Shown piece after piece: positions 45,271 to 58,592 of a DNA stretch of 64,000 bases; within the stretch, counting starts at the first letter, position 1, and each line of letters starts with the position of its first letter. The stretch is from contig CM022665.1 in assembly GCA_012295275.1 (NCBI GenBank), forward strand, positions 44,608,652 through 44,672,651, given 5' to 3'. The position numbers and the translations under genes are program-made. The DNA comes from Chrysomallon squamiferum (Eukaryota; Mollusca; Gastropoda; Neomphalida; Peltospiridae). The notes beneath the pieces were generated by a model. It worked only from the letters and a program-made list of their open reading frames with translations, did not search any database and was not told the origin of the DNA.

Positions 45271-48200
45271 AGTTTTATTTGTGTCATTTCCTGTTTAGAT
45301 CAGTTGTGACTTCATTGATGATTGCTGAATTTTATCAATTTTTGCCATCAAGACACAATCCATTAGTGTATTTTGTCAAATCCTGCTTTTGATGAGAATA
45401 TGCAGCTAAAGTTTTGAAAATGACAGAATTTTGAATACTGGTGGTTAAAAAATCCCAATAAAACAACAACAAGCAAACAAATCTAAAACTGTTGTTTTCA
45501 GTGTGCTTGACAATTTTACTTGCAAATAGCTTTTGAAACCTTAAAAACCAAACCAAATGAAAAAGACTTAATAAAACAAAAAATTAATAATGATAATAAA
45601 AATAAATAAATTAGAAAGGAATAAAATATTAAAACTGACCACAGAGAAGCTGAAATCATTTGAAGACTGTATTTGCTCATTGCCATTTTGTTTAAACATA
45701 AAAATGTGAGTATTTAAAAAAACGAAAAGAAAAAAAGAGAACAAACCAGCATAATAATAAAAACAGTAATTATTGTAGTAATATTAATAAGCTCAATAAA
45801 AAAAAGAATATTCCTCCCTTTATATTTTCTTTTTGCTTTTTCACTATTACATATTAAGCAATAGTTATCAAGTTTATTATTATTATTTATTAAACTAATT
45901 TATTTTAAAAACATTTTAAATAACAGATTTGTCCACACCAGTAATGGGAGATGACAAAAACAAATGGCCTCATTTCACTTAGAATTAAGTGTACACTTTT
46001 AATTGTCCACATGTATTCAAATAATATAAAGAAAATTACACAAATTTTCTACTAAAAAAAAAAAAAGGAAAAAAAATGTATAAATAATTATTTTTATATA
46101 TTGTCTTGTCTGTTTTTTCATTTTGTAAAGTATACCTGTAACATTATTTTTCATTAGGTATCAGTTACATATTTTTCTGCTATGAGATCATTTCATTAAA
46201 TTATTATTTTTATTATTATTTTTTTTTTTATAAGATTAATAAAGCTAATTCTTTTTCAGTTGTCAAACATTACATATAATTTGATCAACTGTCAATTTAT
46301 ATTTTTTATATCAAAGTATTAAGAATATTAATGGAAGATGCATCTAAACTATTCAGTTGATTAAAACTGTTGAACATATTTCAAAATATTTCCTTAATGG
46401 ATTAAAAAAAAAAAAATTTTTTAATGGATTTTAATGTGAATATTATCAACAGGAATTGAGTTAAAGAGATCTTTCTGGATTGGTTAATTGCTAATCTAAT
46501 GATATGAATTAAGGGGAGGTAACTCTAAGAGTAATCTTTTACTCCCAAAGTCAGATTCTTTTTTTTCATTAGGAAACACAATAATCTGTAATTATTAATG
46601 ATCTGAATTTGAAAAACAAATTAAGATAGAAGTATTCATTACAGAAATCTCAAATTATTTCTTAACATTTATCTCTCGTAGCAGAAAAATATACTAGTCA
46701 ACAAAAAAAAAAAAAAAAAAAAAAAAAGAAAAAAAGAGAATACAAGACAAATGAAAACTACTTAGAAAAATTATAAAAAATATATTCAACTAAATGTAAA
46801 TGGTAAAATCGTGTATATTTGTTTGTAAATCTTTAAAACCATTCTATTATATTAATTTAGAAATATTTCCAGATATTTGTCAAGAATTGAGCTGCTATTA
46901 AAGGTAAGGTAAGGTGGTTAATATATCAAGGTTCCCAAATTCAGTTAAAAAAAGTAATAATAATAATATTATTAATAATTAAAAATAAGTAAATAAATAA
47001 ATAAAAATAATAATCAGATATTTAAATTAGAATGTAAAAAAAAAGAAAAGAATTTTTTTTTTAAAATCTAATAAATACATTTAGAAGAGATCTTAAAAAT
47101 TATGCATTTTTAATTTATTAAAAAAGAAAAAAAGTAATAAAAATCATAAATTCATGGTTCCAGTAAATATAATATTTTGTTAATTTATCCAACAAAATGA
47201 ATTACTTAAATTTGCAGATTGATTAGGTGATGAAATTTAAATTTGTTTCCTAAAAAAAAAAAAAAAAAAAAAAAAAATAACACAAGAAAAAAAAAGAAAA
47301 AAAAAAAAAAAAAAAAAAAAAAAACAACAGAAAAAACAAGAAGAAAAAAGTAAAAAGAAAACAAAAACAAAAGCTAAAATCTTATAAAAGGCCATTTCAA
47401 ATCTTTCACTTAAAATTGATTACTGGACCATTTTGAACATTTTCATTTAAAAATGGCTTATTGGATTTTCTGTAAAAGGTTCCATTTAAAATAGATTAAT
47501 GGACTAGCAGGCATAACTGCGTTAGGTAGGAGGACTTTGTTTTTTGATGTATCTGATGTGTTTTATTTAGACTGACTGGCTGAAAAGACCCTATTGAAGC
47601 TAAATTTAACATTGCGGGTTTCTGATGGACGCTTTCATAACAAGAATTAACAGGAAAACTTGAGTTTTGAAGTTAGGTAAATGAAAATATTTTAGTAACA
47701 GCTATTTGTAATTATTTTTATTTAATTATTATTTTTTTTAAATATAAATATGCATAATTATTATTTTTTAAAAGCAACAATGACTGCAATTAAAAAAAAA
47801 AAAAAAAAAAAAAGAATAAGAAAAAAAAAGTCATAGAAAAAAAAAAAAAAAAAAAAAAAAGAGAAGAAATTGTCAGTATTTTAAAAACTTACATTTATTA
47901 AAAAAAAATTAGATATTCAAAATTAAAAAAAAATATCCAAAATTCCTACATTTTTCCTCAAATTATCGTAATTGTTATTTATCAAGTGCTGTACATACAT
48001 ATACATTAATTATTAATTGTTGTTCAAATTAAACCTTAAGTTAATAATTGAAAAAAAGGCATGGGTTTTTATTAATTGTTCCTAATAGTTAAAAATATTT
48101 TTTATATTTTATGATGCTAATTACAGTTTTTTCAGGTTATATGAAAATTTTTTCCCACCATTAAGATCTGCCAAGGTGTTTGAAGATATATCTCTGAAGA

Positions 48201-48933
48201 AATTATTCATTGGGTCCGCAAAGGTTTTGAAAGCTAAAAACCGAGATTTTGGGGCGAGTGGTTTAAACATACGGTTAAAATCAGGCCATATGTACAAAAT
48301 ACACATTTTCCACTCCAAGAATTCGACAGGTCAGTGCAGTGCTATATTTGGGTTACCTGGTGCAAAATGTACTCCAAGAAAATGCGTAACAAGTTTATTC
48401 CAGGAGAGCATGATAGAATTTTATTTTGTCGTAAAATGAAATATTTTTCTATATTTACTCCCGAGAAATTGGGTAACAAATTCGTTCCAGGAGATAACAG
48501 ATTATTTTGTGGTATGAAATATTTGGGTTGCCATGTATAGATATACCTTCACCAAGTAACAGTTTTATTCCAGGAGTTACCAAACTATGCCTGTTTTCTG
48601 TACATAAAAATAATTCTGACAAAGGTAATTCTGACGAAGGTAAAATGCTTTAAAAAAATAAACAAACCAAAAAAAACCAACAAATTTTATGGGTTCTGCC
48701 CACATAATGCTTGGCAAAAAGACGTTCAGTAAATGCAGTGGAATGATACTTTCTTGACAACTATTCGAAAATAATTAATAGTGCCCAGTTTCCTTTTAAT
48801 GAAAAAGCAAAAAAATACAGTGAGGTTTGTGAAATCAGTATGTGTGGTAACATCACTGTGTTGAGTGATAATAAGTGTGTTTCAAGAAGAGGACAGGTGT
48901 AACTTATGATATGTTTCAAACAGGTATTTTTCA

Positions 48934-48971
<38 letters not shown>

Positions 48972-51170
48972 CTTTCATGATGAAATGTTTAAATAAAATC
49001 GTATAAATTACTGGTTTGATGAATTAAATATGTCCACACAAATTTTGTTTCAGTTGCAGAATTTGTTTTCATGTTTTCATTTTCTAGAATTTACAGCAGT
49101 TTGTTGTAACGAAATGTTCGGTTATAATTTTATGTAAATATTGTATGGTACACAAATTAGAGGTTTATTTGCATGCATTATGAAAATTATATTTTTTTTA
49201 AAAATGGAAGAAAAATTGCATGAGCTGAAGTCACCATATAAAATTTCTGAATTTTATTTTGGTTTTAAAAATATTTACCAAATAACATTGTATATAAAAA
49301 TAATTTCAGTAACATTTACTGAAATTTTAGAATCCATAAACCATAATAATAATAATAATGTTATAGTCAAGTGAAGAAAGTTCTGTCCATTGATTCTTAA
49401 AATCGTTACATTATTATATTTTGGACATATTATTCTTCAGGCCTTTATGACTCCATTTTGCTTTAAGCTCACTGTTTAACATACCCAATAACTAAATATT
49501 TTCTTTGACATGTTCAAATGACAGTAGAAAAAGAAAGCTGACCATGTAAAATACCTTCTGGTAATAGACTTAAGTTTAGGACATGGTTTCTTGCAGGACT
49601 TATTTTCTTTCAGAACAAAATGACAGGCATATATATGTTAATAATCTTCAAAAAATACCATTCAGCATAAATGTTGCATATTTAAAAGATACAGAATGAA
49701 TTATCTGTCTGTGTGTGTGCCTGAAGGTACAGTGTCTTATTTTGGAATTGAAAGATTCATGCATAATAAGATTAGGCAGGAGAACATATACGAGCAAGTT
49801 TATTATATCGCAGATAATTATCTTTTGCAGAGTAGCTTTTAGATTTTGATTCTTATATCATTATAAAAATACTAAAAAGAAGAAAAAAAAATTGTTTATT
49901 TACAATTACTGTAAATGTAAATTTCATGGTCTTTCTTGTAATAAAAAAAAAAAAAAAAACATACAGAAAAAGAAAGAACAATTAAATTTTTTTTTTAAAA
50001 CCCACAAGCACACAAACAAACAAACAAAAACCATAAATTTTATTGGTTATATGGATTATTTACTTAACAGTAATTTTTAAGTATCTTTTAAAAAAATAAT
50101 AATCATATCTTTCTACTCCAAAAGATCTGGTCATTAATGAGTGAAATTCAAGTAGCTTAAATACATTGCTGGCAGAAAGATAAGATAACAAACACTCCCA
50201 TCAATGGCAATATGAACCAAGTCCTGGAGAGTAGTAATTAATAACGTAGGCATAAACAAGATTACTTTATAAAAGTACAGCATGATCAAGAAAAAAAACA
50301 AAAACTTTCTGGCATAAACAAATTTAAAAAGAAAATGGATATAAATTATAATAAAGTTAAGTAAAAAAAAAATAATAATAATAAAAAAAATTCTTTATAA
50401 AGGTTAATTTTGTAATATCACTGCATTCAGAAATAATATCTGCACAAATCAGTGGTTATAATAAATATCTTGAAAAGCCAAAATATTTCAGAAAGGAATA
50501 TGGACCTTGTAAAACTTAAATATTTTCCAGTTGAAAATAAACAAAATTTTTGTGCATATTCACTCACATTGCTCTTGCCTTCATATTGGAATTTTACAAA
50601 GACATTGTAAACAAAATATTAAATATAACTTGTGCTGGTTGTTTGCATGTGAAAACAGATATAGAGTAGATATACTTTTCACTTTGAAAGGTCACACACA
50701 CTTCTGTATAACACTAATTATACAGAAACAAAAATCAGTCTTGAACTCAGTTTTGAATTTCCCTAAAAATAAGAATACGTCGAAATCAGATGCCAGCTAT
50801 AGTTGCCATTGGTTGTCAGTAATAAATTGTTTGGCATCGGCAGCCATTGAACATATATGACTTTGATTTAAAAGAGATTAATTAACAGAAAGTTGATTGT
50901 ACCTGTTGAATATCATCTAAAACAACCTAACATTTAAAGTGGATGAAAGTGAGAATGTTGAAAGAAGCTGAATATTTATAACTTAAAAAAATATTATAGT
51001 TATATTAAATTAAAAATTTGTCTGCAAATTTTGGATAGTAAATTAAGAAAACAAAAAAGGGGGGAAAATAATAGAACAAAAACTATCAAAGTAAAAATGT
51101 CAATGAAAACACATACACACACACATAGCCTATATTCAGGTAGCCATTTTTTTTATAGTTTGGATTGGTG

Positions 51171-51212
<42 letters not shown>

Positions 51213-51817
51213 GAATTGTTAAAATCGAATGTTACTACAGATTGACATTGTGAATTTAAGAGGCAATCTCAAAGAATCACTGGAAACTAAAATAAAACAA
51301 CTAAAAAAAATATATATATAAAAAAAAAAATTATATAAAGCAAATGGAAAAATATTTTGGCATGTTCCAAGTTCTCAAAAATCGTCAGATATTTTACATA
51401 ACAATAAACCTAGCAATAGTTAGAACAGGATTGTTAAAAATAAAAGTGTTAATATTCTTGTAAACATCAATGTTATCATCTGCTCAATGATTCACCATCA
51501 TCAAATGAATAATGATATGAGTAAAGAAATTATAATATGACCATTAACAAGACACTCACATTACATCTGGCCCTTTGAGTGACTGAAGATTATGGAGTTA
51601 AAAGAAATTCACTGGACAAGCAAAGACTTCACGAACAGAAGACAGAATTCATGTAGTTGTTTCGTGCATTTTATGATGTGGGCATAATTAGACCCGCGAT
51701 GATTGTTTTAAAATCAGCAACAAAGAATTTTCAGAATTGTTGTTTTTGAAGACTAAACCAACCTAGGTACATTAATTGGTTAATTAATTAATTAATTAAT
51801 TTTTTATTTATTTATTA

Positions 51818-51851
<34 letters not shown>

Positions 51852-52033
51852 GGATTGCTATCAGTTTTGCTAGTATTCATCATTTTTTGGTTGGCCTGCA
51901 TCTTTATTTGGATTTCTGGAAGAAAATATGGTGAGATAAAACTTGTCATTCTATTTCTTGTTAGTTTTCTTTTTTCTTTTGTTCATTTTTGTTTCTATTT
52001 TTGTTTATTTATTTTAATTTCTCATGTTTTATT

Positions 52034-52077
<44 letters not shown>

Positions 52078-53813
52078 GCTTTAATAATAATAATAATTAT
52101 TATTATTATTATTAACAAGTTTCTGTTCTACATTGTTTTCTGTTTTCTTTTCAAATGTATAAAATGATTTTAAATTATGTATAATTTAAAGTCATTATAT
52201 ATATAAAATCGTTTTATACATCGTACCTTTATTTCAGCCTTTTTTCCTTTCAGCCATCCTTTTTATTTATTTATTTATTTATTTATTATTAACGATTTAC
52301 ATTTTAAAACAATAGTGTATTACGAATACGATGGTAATTTTCAAACATGAATAGACTCCCGGAAAATGCGTTAATTTTCATTACTTAATGACTGCTTATT
52401 TTAGTGAATGCTTTTTATATATATATTTTAAAACTTGTTTTATTATAAGGTAACTCGTTTAATGATGATAGCAATTAATGAAATCCTTGATCTTTAGGGA
52501 AGAAATCTATTTTGTTTAAAGGGAGACGACTGATCTTTATTTAAAGGGAATTGACTGGTCTTTATTTGAAGGCAAACGATTGCTCTCTACTTAACGGGGG
52601 AAACATTTTCCATTAATAGCAAGTGCTTGGTTGGATTAATAGGGAACAAACAAACAAACACAAATACCCTCTCCCCCCCCCAAAAAAAAGAAGACACCAG
52701 TCACCTGTATGATGATAAACAACTACCCAATATAACATTATATGATCGATGATTGGTCAGTTTATTTTTATTACTATGCTAAAACATTCTATAAATGACT
52801 TTCAAAAACGTTTGTCGGCGATTTAAAATTCATGTTTAGTTTTTGTTAGTTTTAACTGAAGGAATAATTTAAGTTACAACTAGGGGGCGTTACCATTATT
52901 GCACGTTTTATAATGCTCAAAATGGTGTAAAGTAGACAACAGAAATAGAGGGGTATGCGAACAGCGATGATGCCTAATTTACTAATTATCATCGATGGAG
53001 AAGGTAGAGGCAGTGATGTTAAACAGAAATATATCAGGTGGAAAACGAGGGATATAAAAGGAGAAGAAGCAAAGACGCAAAGTGCTTATTGTATCTTCAG
53101 TTTAAATTAAGATTAAAGCGATATATCAGGTGTTTGGACGTAAAAATGCTGGTTATCTCCCTTATTCGAAATCTATTGCGTGTTTAGAGTAACGTTACTA
53201 AATAATAAAAGTTAGTCATAATAAATAAAATATAATAAATGTATCGCATATGTATTGTTATGTTGATGTTTACAATAATATTTTTAAAAAAGTGTTCATA
53301 AGGTTATTAAAAATTATAAAATTCGAAATAAAAGTCGTGCTGTAAATCATCTAATTGGGTTACAGTATTTGTTTTGCAGCTACCCATATATGACGTGTGT
53401 AAATGTATGCATTATTTTTTATCAGTAGAAGAAAATGTTAATTTTTAGCGCTATTTAATTTCTTTCAGGATTTAAACTTAATTGTTTTCTACGATGCTGT
53501 TTTGTAGGGTCGTATCAAGCTTGATGTTGGAGGTCACGTGTACACGACGTCGGTATTAACCTTGACCCGTGACCCGGATTCTATGCTGGCAGCCATGTTT
53601 AGTGGACGTCATGAGCTGATGCGCGAGGAGGATGGGTCCGTGTTCATAGACCGAGATGGAACGCATTTCCGACACATCTTAAATTACTTGAGGGACGGTG
53701 GTCTTAATGTAGATTCACTTCCCAGGAGTCGACAAGTTTTAAGAGAACTGAGAAATGAAGCAATATATTATCAATTGCACAGCCTAGTCCAACAAATTGA
53801 AAAACTGTTTTAA
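43119..53813 (+). CDS. Zinc-knuckle / coiled-coil / T1-BTB protein (KCTD-like), 379 aa
   Basis: Coding exons: 43119-43613 (ATG at 43124), 43981-44324 and 53508-53813; phases 1 and 0 match across the 367 bp and 9.2 kb introns. Residues 1-110 are rich in Pro, His, Arg and Asn (low complexity). Residues 124-145 form C-x2-C-x14-C-x2-H (CFLC ... CDAH), a probable zinc site of unknown class. Residues 164-278 are highly charged and heptad-like, a likely coiled coil for oligomerisation. Residues 279-379 are a T1/BTB fold (LDVGGHVYTTS, DPDSMLAAMF, FIDRDGTHFRHILNYLR), closest in feel to KCTD7/KCTD6-type domains. The protein ends directly after BTB, unlike most KCTD proteins, which have a C-terminal domain. 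BTB of this type often recruits cullin-3; that role is inferred. A missed exon in the 9.2 kb intron cannot be excluded. I do not recognise a named orthologue. Confidence 0.85.
47257..47390. repeat. Long poly(A)-rich tract
   Basis: A runs of over 20 bases with few interruptions lie in the 9.2 kb BTB gene intron. Similar tracts are at 46705-46730 and 47792-47862. Confidence 0.95.
48340..48640. repeat. Degenerate ~75 bp tandem repeat, less AT-rich
   Basis: GCGTAACAAGTTTATTCCAG, GGGTAACAAATTCGTTCCAG and AAGTAACAGTTTTATTCCAG start three related units, two of them sharing a TTTTGT..AAATGAAATATTT end. At about 48615 AATTCTGACAAAGGT is repeated twice. It may be a fragment of a dispersed repeat. Confidence 0.6.
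51176..51209. repeat. (TA)n microsatellite
   Basis: About 16 TA units in the BTB gene intron. Confidence 0.95.
52500..52610. repeat. Degenerate tandem AAAGGGA..GACTG..TCTTTA units
   Basis: TTTAAAGGGAGACGACTGAT, TTTAAAGGGAATTGACTGGT and TTTGAAGGCAAACGATTGCT follow one another at about 26 bp spacing. Confidence 0.75.
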
Positions 53814-53939
53814 GGCAAAGAACATTTTGCAGAAAGAAAAAAAAAAAAATGTTATTTTTTTTTTTTTTTTTTTTTTAGATTTAAATCAATGCAATTATCA
53901 GGTGTTTTGAGATACAGAGATGGAAATTTCATATTCAGG

Positions 53940-53974
53940 AATAAAATGAAACAAGAAAGTGGTGGGAAAATAAA
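53940..53974 (+). terminator. Candidate polyadenylation signals of the BTB gene
   Basis: AATAAA occurs at 53940-53945 and again at 53969-53974, about 130-160 bp after the stop codon, followed by T-rich sequence. No other gene end is near. Confidence 0.4.
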
Positions 53975-55094
53975 AGTTTTTGCACTGCTCATCAGATGAT
54001 GAAAACCAAAAATTGTCTTTTTAAAGAAATATCCAGTAATAACCGTTTCTGTGGATTTTGCTTGTTAAAAAAAAACAATGATTTTAAAATTTGTTTTTGT
54101 TAGCAAAATGCCTAGAAAAATATCTATATGTTCCGGGATTTAAACTGATAATTGTTTTTATTTGTTGCTAGACAGAATTGATAACTTGGGCTTAACAGAT
54201 TATCAAGGATTAATTTTATGAAATGTCTTGAGTGGCAATCTAAACCCAATGGGTCCTTCATTGATATTTAATTTATAAGGATAGCTAAACTGAAAATCAG
54301 GATATTTTGAAATGTTAAAAAAAACACTTGCAGATTGCCAATGATTTTCCATCTTAGTATAACTTGATGATATTGTTTGTTTACTGGAAACCAAACTTAT
54401 GAATACCTCTTACTATGTCTCAGAAGCATAATTTTGTTTTAATTTTGAAAAATATATACAAACCACAGAACTAAGAATACCATTTATCAAGGAGTTGTTC
54501 GATTGTTTGAGATGATTTTGTTGAAGTTAGTTGTCTGATTAGGAAAATCCTGCAATAACGCCAAATATTTTTTTTTTCTTTCTGAACTTTTAATTACATA
54601 CAGTTATGTAATTTGTGCTCAATAATTAAAAATTATTGTAAATTCATCTTTTAAATAATGCCTCATTATCTGAAAACGGAGGCTGTATAATTTATTTTAC
54701 ATACATTTTAGTACAAGAATAGAAATGATAGTTTTTTTAATATGATGGACGTTGATTAGTTTGCAGCACTTGATTACATTTATGTCTGGATAGAAATGAT
54801 TTGGGTCTCTCATTTTTTTTCGTTTTTTTTCCTCTTTAATGGTATTGATGGGAGTTTGTAAATGGGCATATATATATATATGTATTTTTTGGTTGGAAAC
54901 GGTAGGAAGGAATTGAGAATTGACAGCTAAATGGGTTATTAAAAAGGCTAGAACCTGGTACAGACTGCAGATGGGTATTTTCATTTTTTGAAATTTTGGA
55001 TCATTTTTTTTTCAAAATGCTGTTATAATTATTCTTTGTAGGCATTAGGTATTAATGGGTTTTTTTTTTTTTTTTCAACTGATTTAAGGATTTC

Positions 55095-55125
<31 letters not shown>

Positions 55126-55649
55126 AAATTAAATTAAATGCTGCAATTTGGCTCTGGTGGTCTGTTTTTAATGGGCCCATGTTTGGCGTTGATGGTTATT
55201 GTGTTTTGGATTAATGGCGGCTTTGGAATAGACTTGAATGTGTTGTAAATGAATAGAATGTACTTGCTTGATTTCACTCACTAGAACTTCCGCTCCTCAT
55301 GTCTGTTGTAGGTGAAGGTGCATTTAAATATTTTTTTTTATATATATTATTATTATTATTATTTTTTTTATATAAAGTGCTTTAGTCTTTCAATGTACAT
55401 TATATTTACTATATACCTCTCCCATATGTGTGATAAGATTATGTCTTTTTTTTTTTTTTTAATTATTATTATTATTTCAAGTAACAATCATGTTTTTGAA
55501 TATTCCAAGGCAGAGTAAGATATGTATACATGTGCTTGCATGTGTGTGTGGTGTTTGTGTGTGTGTGTGTGTGTGTGCGTGTGTGTGTGACTATAAGTAA
55601 ACTGTATGGGAAATATTCGTGATTTTTAATTTTAATTTAATTTATTTCA

Positions 55650-55681
<32 letters not shown>

Positions 55682-56703
55682 TGGGGGAAATATGTTTTCA
55701 GCATACAATGCTATCATTTTATCATAATTATTCTAATCAGTTCTTCATTAGTTGAAATTATGGTCACACATGCATACAAAATCATCTGTTTTAATTTACT
55801 TTAAAATATTTTCTGCTATGTATGTGTGTTTGCGTGTACGTGAGTGAAAACCATTGAGTACCTGTTATCTTGCATAAATAGCAGATTTGTATAAATAAAA
55901 AAAATAATAATTAGTGCCATGCATGATTTCACGATTTCCATTTTCATTAAATTTAATTTTTTTATAACAATTATAACAATGAAAAATATTATATTTTAGT
56001 ATTCTAATATTTAATTAATGATTATTAGTCAGATTAGGAACTTGGAAACTTTTGAGTAGAAATATATATATATATATTTTTTTTTTTTTGTTTGTTTGTT
56101 TAGATTAGACATAATATATAATTTCATAGTTTCATTTCAGTGTCTATAATCACTCGTTGACAAAATAGCAGTATCCGTCCCTAATTTAATTATATGCTGT
56201 ATACAAATACAAACATTATTCATTTCCAAACAAGTTACATATAAAAGGATATTGCAAACAGATTTAAAAAAAAAAAAAAAAAAAAAAAATGACGCAACTT
56301 CATTGGATTATTTTGCTTCGTAATTTTTTTTTTAAAGATAAAATTTAAAAATTTAACTGAATAATTTGTTTAATATTAATGTTTCTAGACGTTATTTAGC
56401 AACTAGTGACAAAACTTTTTATATTTATAAAATTTAATTGTAAACAATAATCTAATAATTATTAATCATATTATCTTTGAAAAGTATTTGTTTTAGCTTA
56501 TTAATAATTCATATTCAGTTTTCAGACTAAAGTTTAAGGAACTTGCTTGTGTTTAGAAATCTCAAAATAATTTTACTTATTATACATATTTACATGTGTG
56601 AAATCAGTATTTTTTAAATGGATTATTACTTTAACTAAAAAAAATTTCCGACATAAGTTTTATTACATTTTCAGTGTTAGTTTTGAACAAAATTTAATTC
56701 TTA

Positions 56704-56740
<37 letters not shown>

Positions 56741-57363
56741 AATTTCAGTGAAATCAAAATTTAATACTCACTTTATTTTATATGTTGTTTTTATATTTGA
56801 TTTTGTTGCTGAATGACAGCTTTGTAAAATATAATAATTAAAAAAGAATATCTAAACACTCTAATTATATATAACACAAAAATATTAACTATTAATGTAC
56901 AGCTTTTTGTTGCCTTTTAATAAACAATGCAGCCAATTAATATAATCATTAGTATTCTGTTATTTACCATTATATATATCTAATGAATATTTGCAATATG
57001 TTTTTGGTTGTATCAGTTGAAAATAGCATACCACATATTGACTTCATATAAACTGTGTTTTCTAACAAATGTCTTCTATTTCTATTAGTGGCATAAATTC
57101 TAAAACAGATTTGTTTGTTTTGTTTTAATTTTTTTATATTTTTTTTAAACTGTTCTTTTCTTTTAGAACAGTTCAAGTTTGAGGTGATTAAATATTTTTT
57201 GTTATTTTAATCTGGTTTCATTATAGGAACTATCTTTTTTTTTTTTCTGTATTGAATAATGAAAATGATTACAGTTACATAAAATAAATCAAAAACACTT
57301 TGCCTAATTTGCTGACAGAACAACAATCAGAACAAAGAATAACAAGATTATCATATAAGTATG

Positions 57364-57417
<54 letters not shown>

Positions 57418-58592
57418 TAAGTTCGGCAGTATGCATAGTTTGGGTAGGAAAGAGGAAAGGTAGTATCAAAATAAATTGATAGATAGATAGATACAAATAA
57501 CTAAATAATTAAATATATAAAATAAAATAAAGTAAAAAAGTAAGTAAAGTGAAGGAAAAATAAAATAAAACGAGGAATAGAGGAATGAAGAAAACTGATA
57601 AAACCTGTTTTTAATTGGATAAGTATTGTATGAAATTAATTTCCAACTAAATTCTGATTTATATAAGTGTTTAATGCCTGATGTATACAAATTAAAAAGG
57701 GTATCATGAAAAGTATTGACAGCAATGAAATAACAAAATAATATCAAAAATGATAACAAAATCAAATCAAATGTGAATGAATGAATAAAACAAGATGGTA
57801 TGTACACTTTTAATCCAATTTGATAGATTAAATACTGTTTCTATGTTTCTGAGTTATTGTTTATAGTGATCTTTATAAAGAACAATGTCAACATTTGTAG
57901 ATCTCAATATTATTTTTATTTATTTTATTATTAAAAAGATTTGGATACAAAAAAAAATAATGACTTGAAAGTTAACAATGTGATAGATTTTTATTTAAAT
58001 GGAAAAAAAATATTTACTGAATTTATTCCTTATTTTAATGTAGATTATTTTGTAACTGGAAAAGCAAATTATTTAATTCAAATATGAACAACTATTTTGT
58101 ATATCATTCTAGAATGAAACATTTTCCAGTTTGTATTGCTCAAATGTGCATATCTGTGACATACATGGGCCAAGGCATATTTCAGTGGGTTCCAGTTAAC
58201 TAGCTTTAACAATTTGACTGTAATAATAGTGTTTGTATTTATGTAGTTAAATTTTCAGTTAGGCATGCAGAGTTCATATCACCACTGTAAAAATCAGATT
58301 GTAACTGATGCCTCAGTGATATTTGATTTTGGTTCATGGGAAGGTTTATATAAACGATGTATTACTGCTGATTAACAGATGACCTTTAGTATATTCATTA
58401 AAAAACAAAAATAATAATATAAAAAGTGTCTGAAACTTGAAAATTTGCATCTATGAAGAACTAGTTAGTGTTTTATAGCATACCTCTATTGTGTAATAAT
58501 AAAAAATATAATAAATAAATAAATAAAACCAAAAATAAACAAATATGTGAAAACTACTAAAAGAAACAACAGACACCAAGTACAGTTTTGTG
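53975..58592. other. Convergent interval between BTB gene and CMSS1
   Basis: No coding exon was recognised. It contains poly(A)/poly(T) runs (55057-55122, 55649-55677, 56264-56289, 56709-56737), a (TG)n tract (55545-55588) and a 45 bp (TA)n tract (57368-57414). The right part presumably includes the CMSS1 3' untranslated region. Confidence 0.6.
57368..57414. repeat. (TA)n microsatellite
   Basis: About 23 TA units between the BTB gene and CMSS1. Confidence 0.97.

Noticed and set aside
54697-54984. 95-codon minus-strand frame
   Set aside because: It contains TA and A runs, has no homology I recognise, and lies in the downstream region of the BTB gene.
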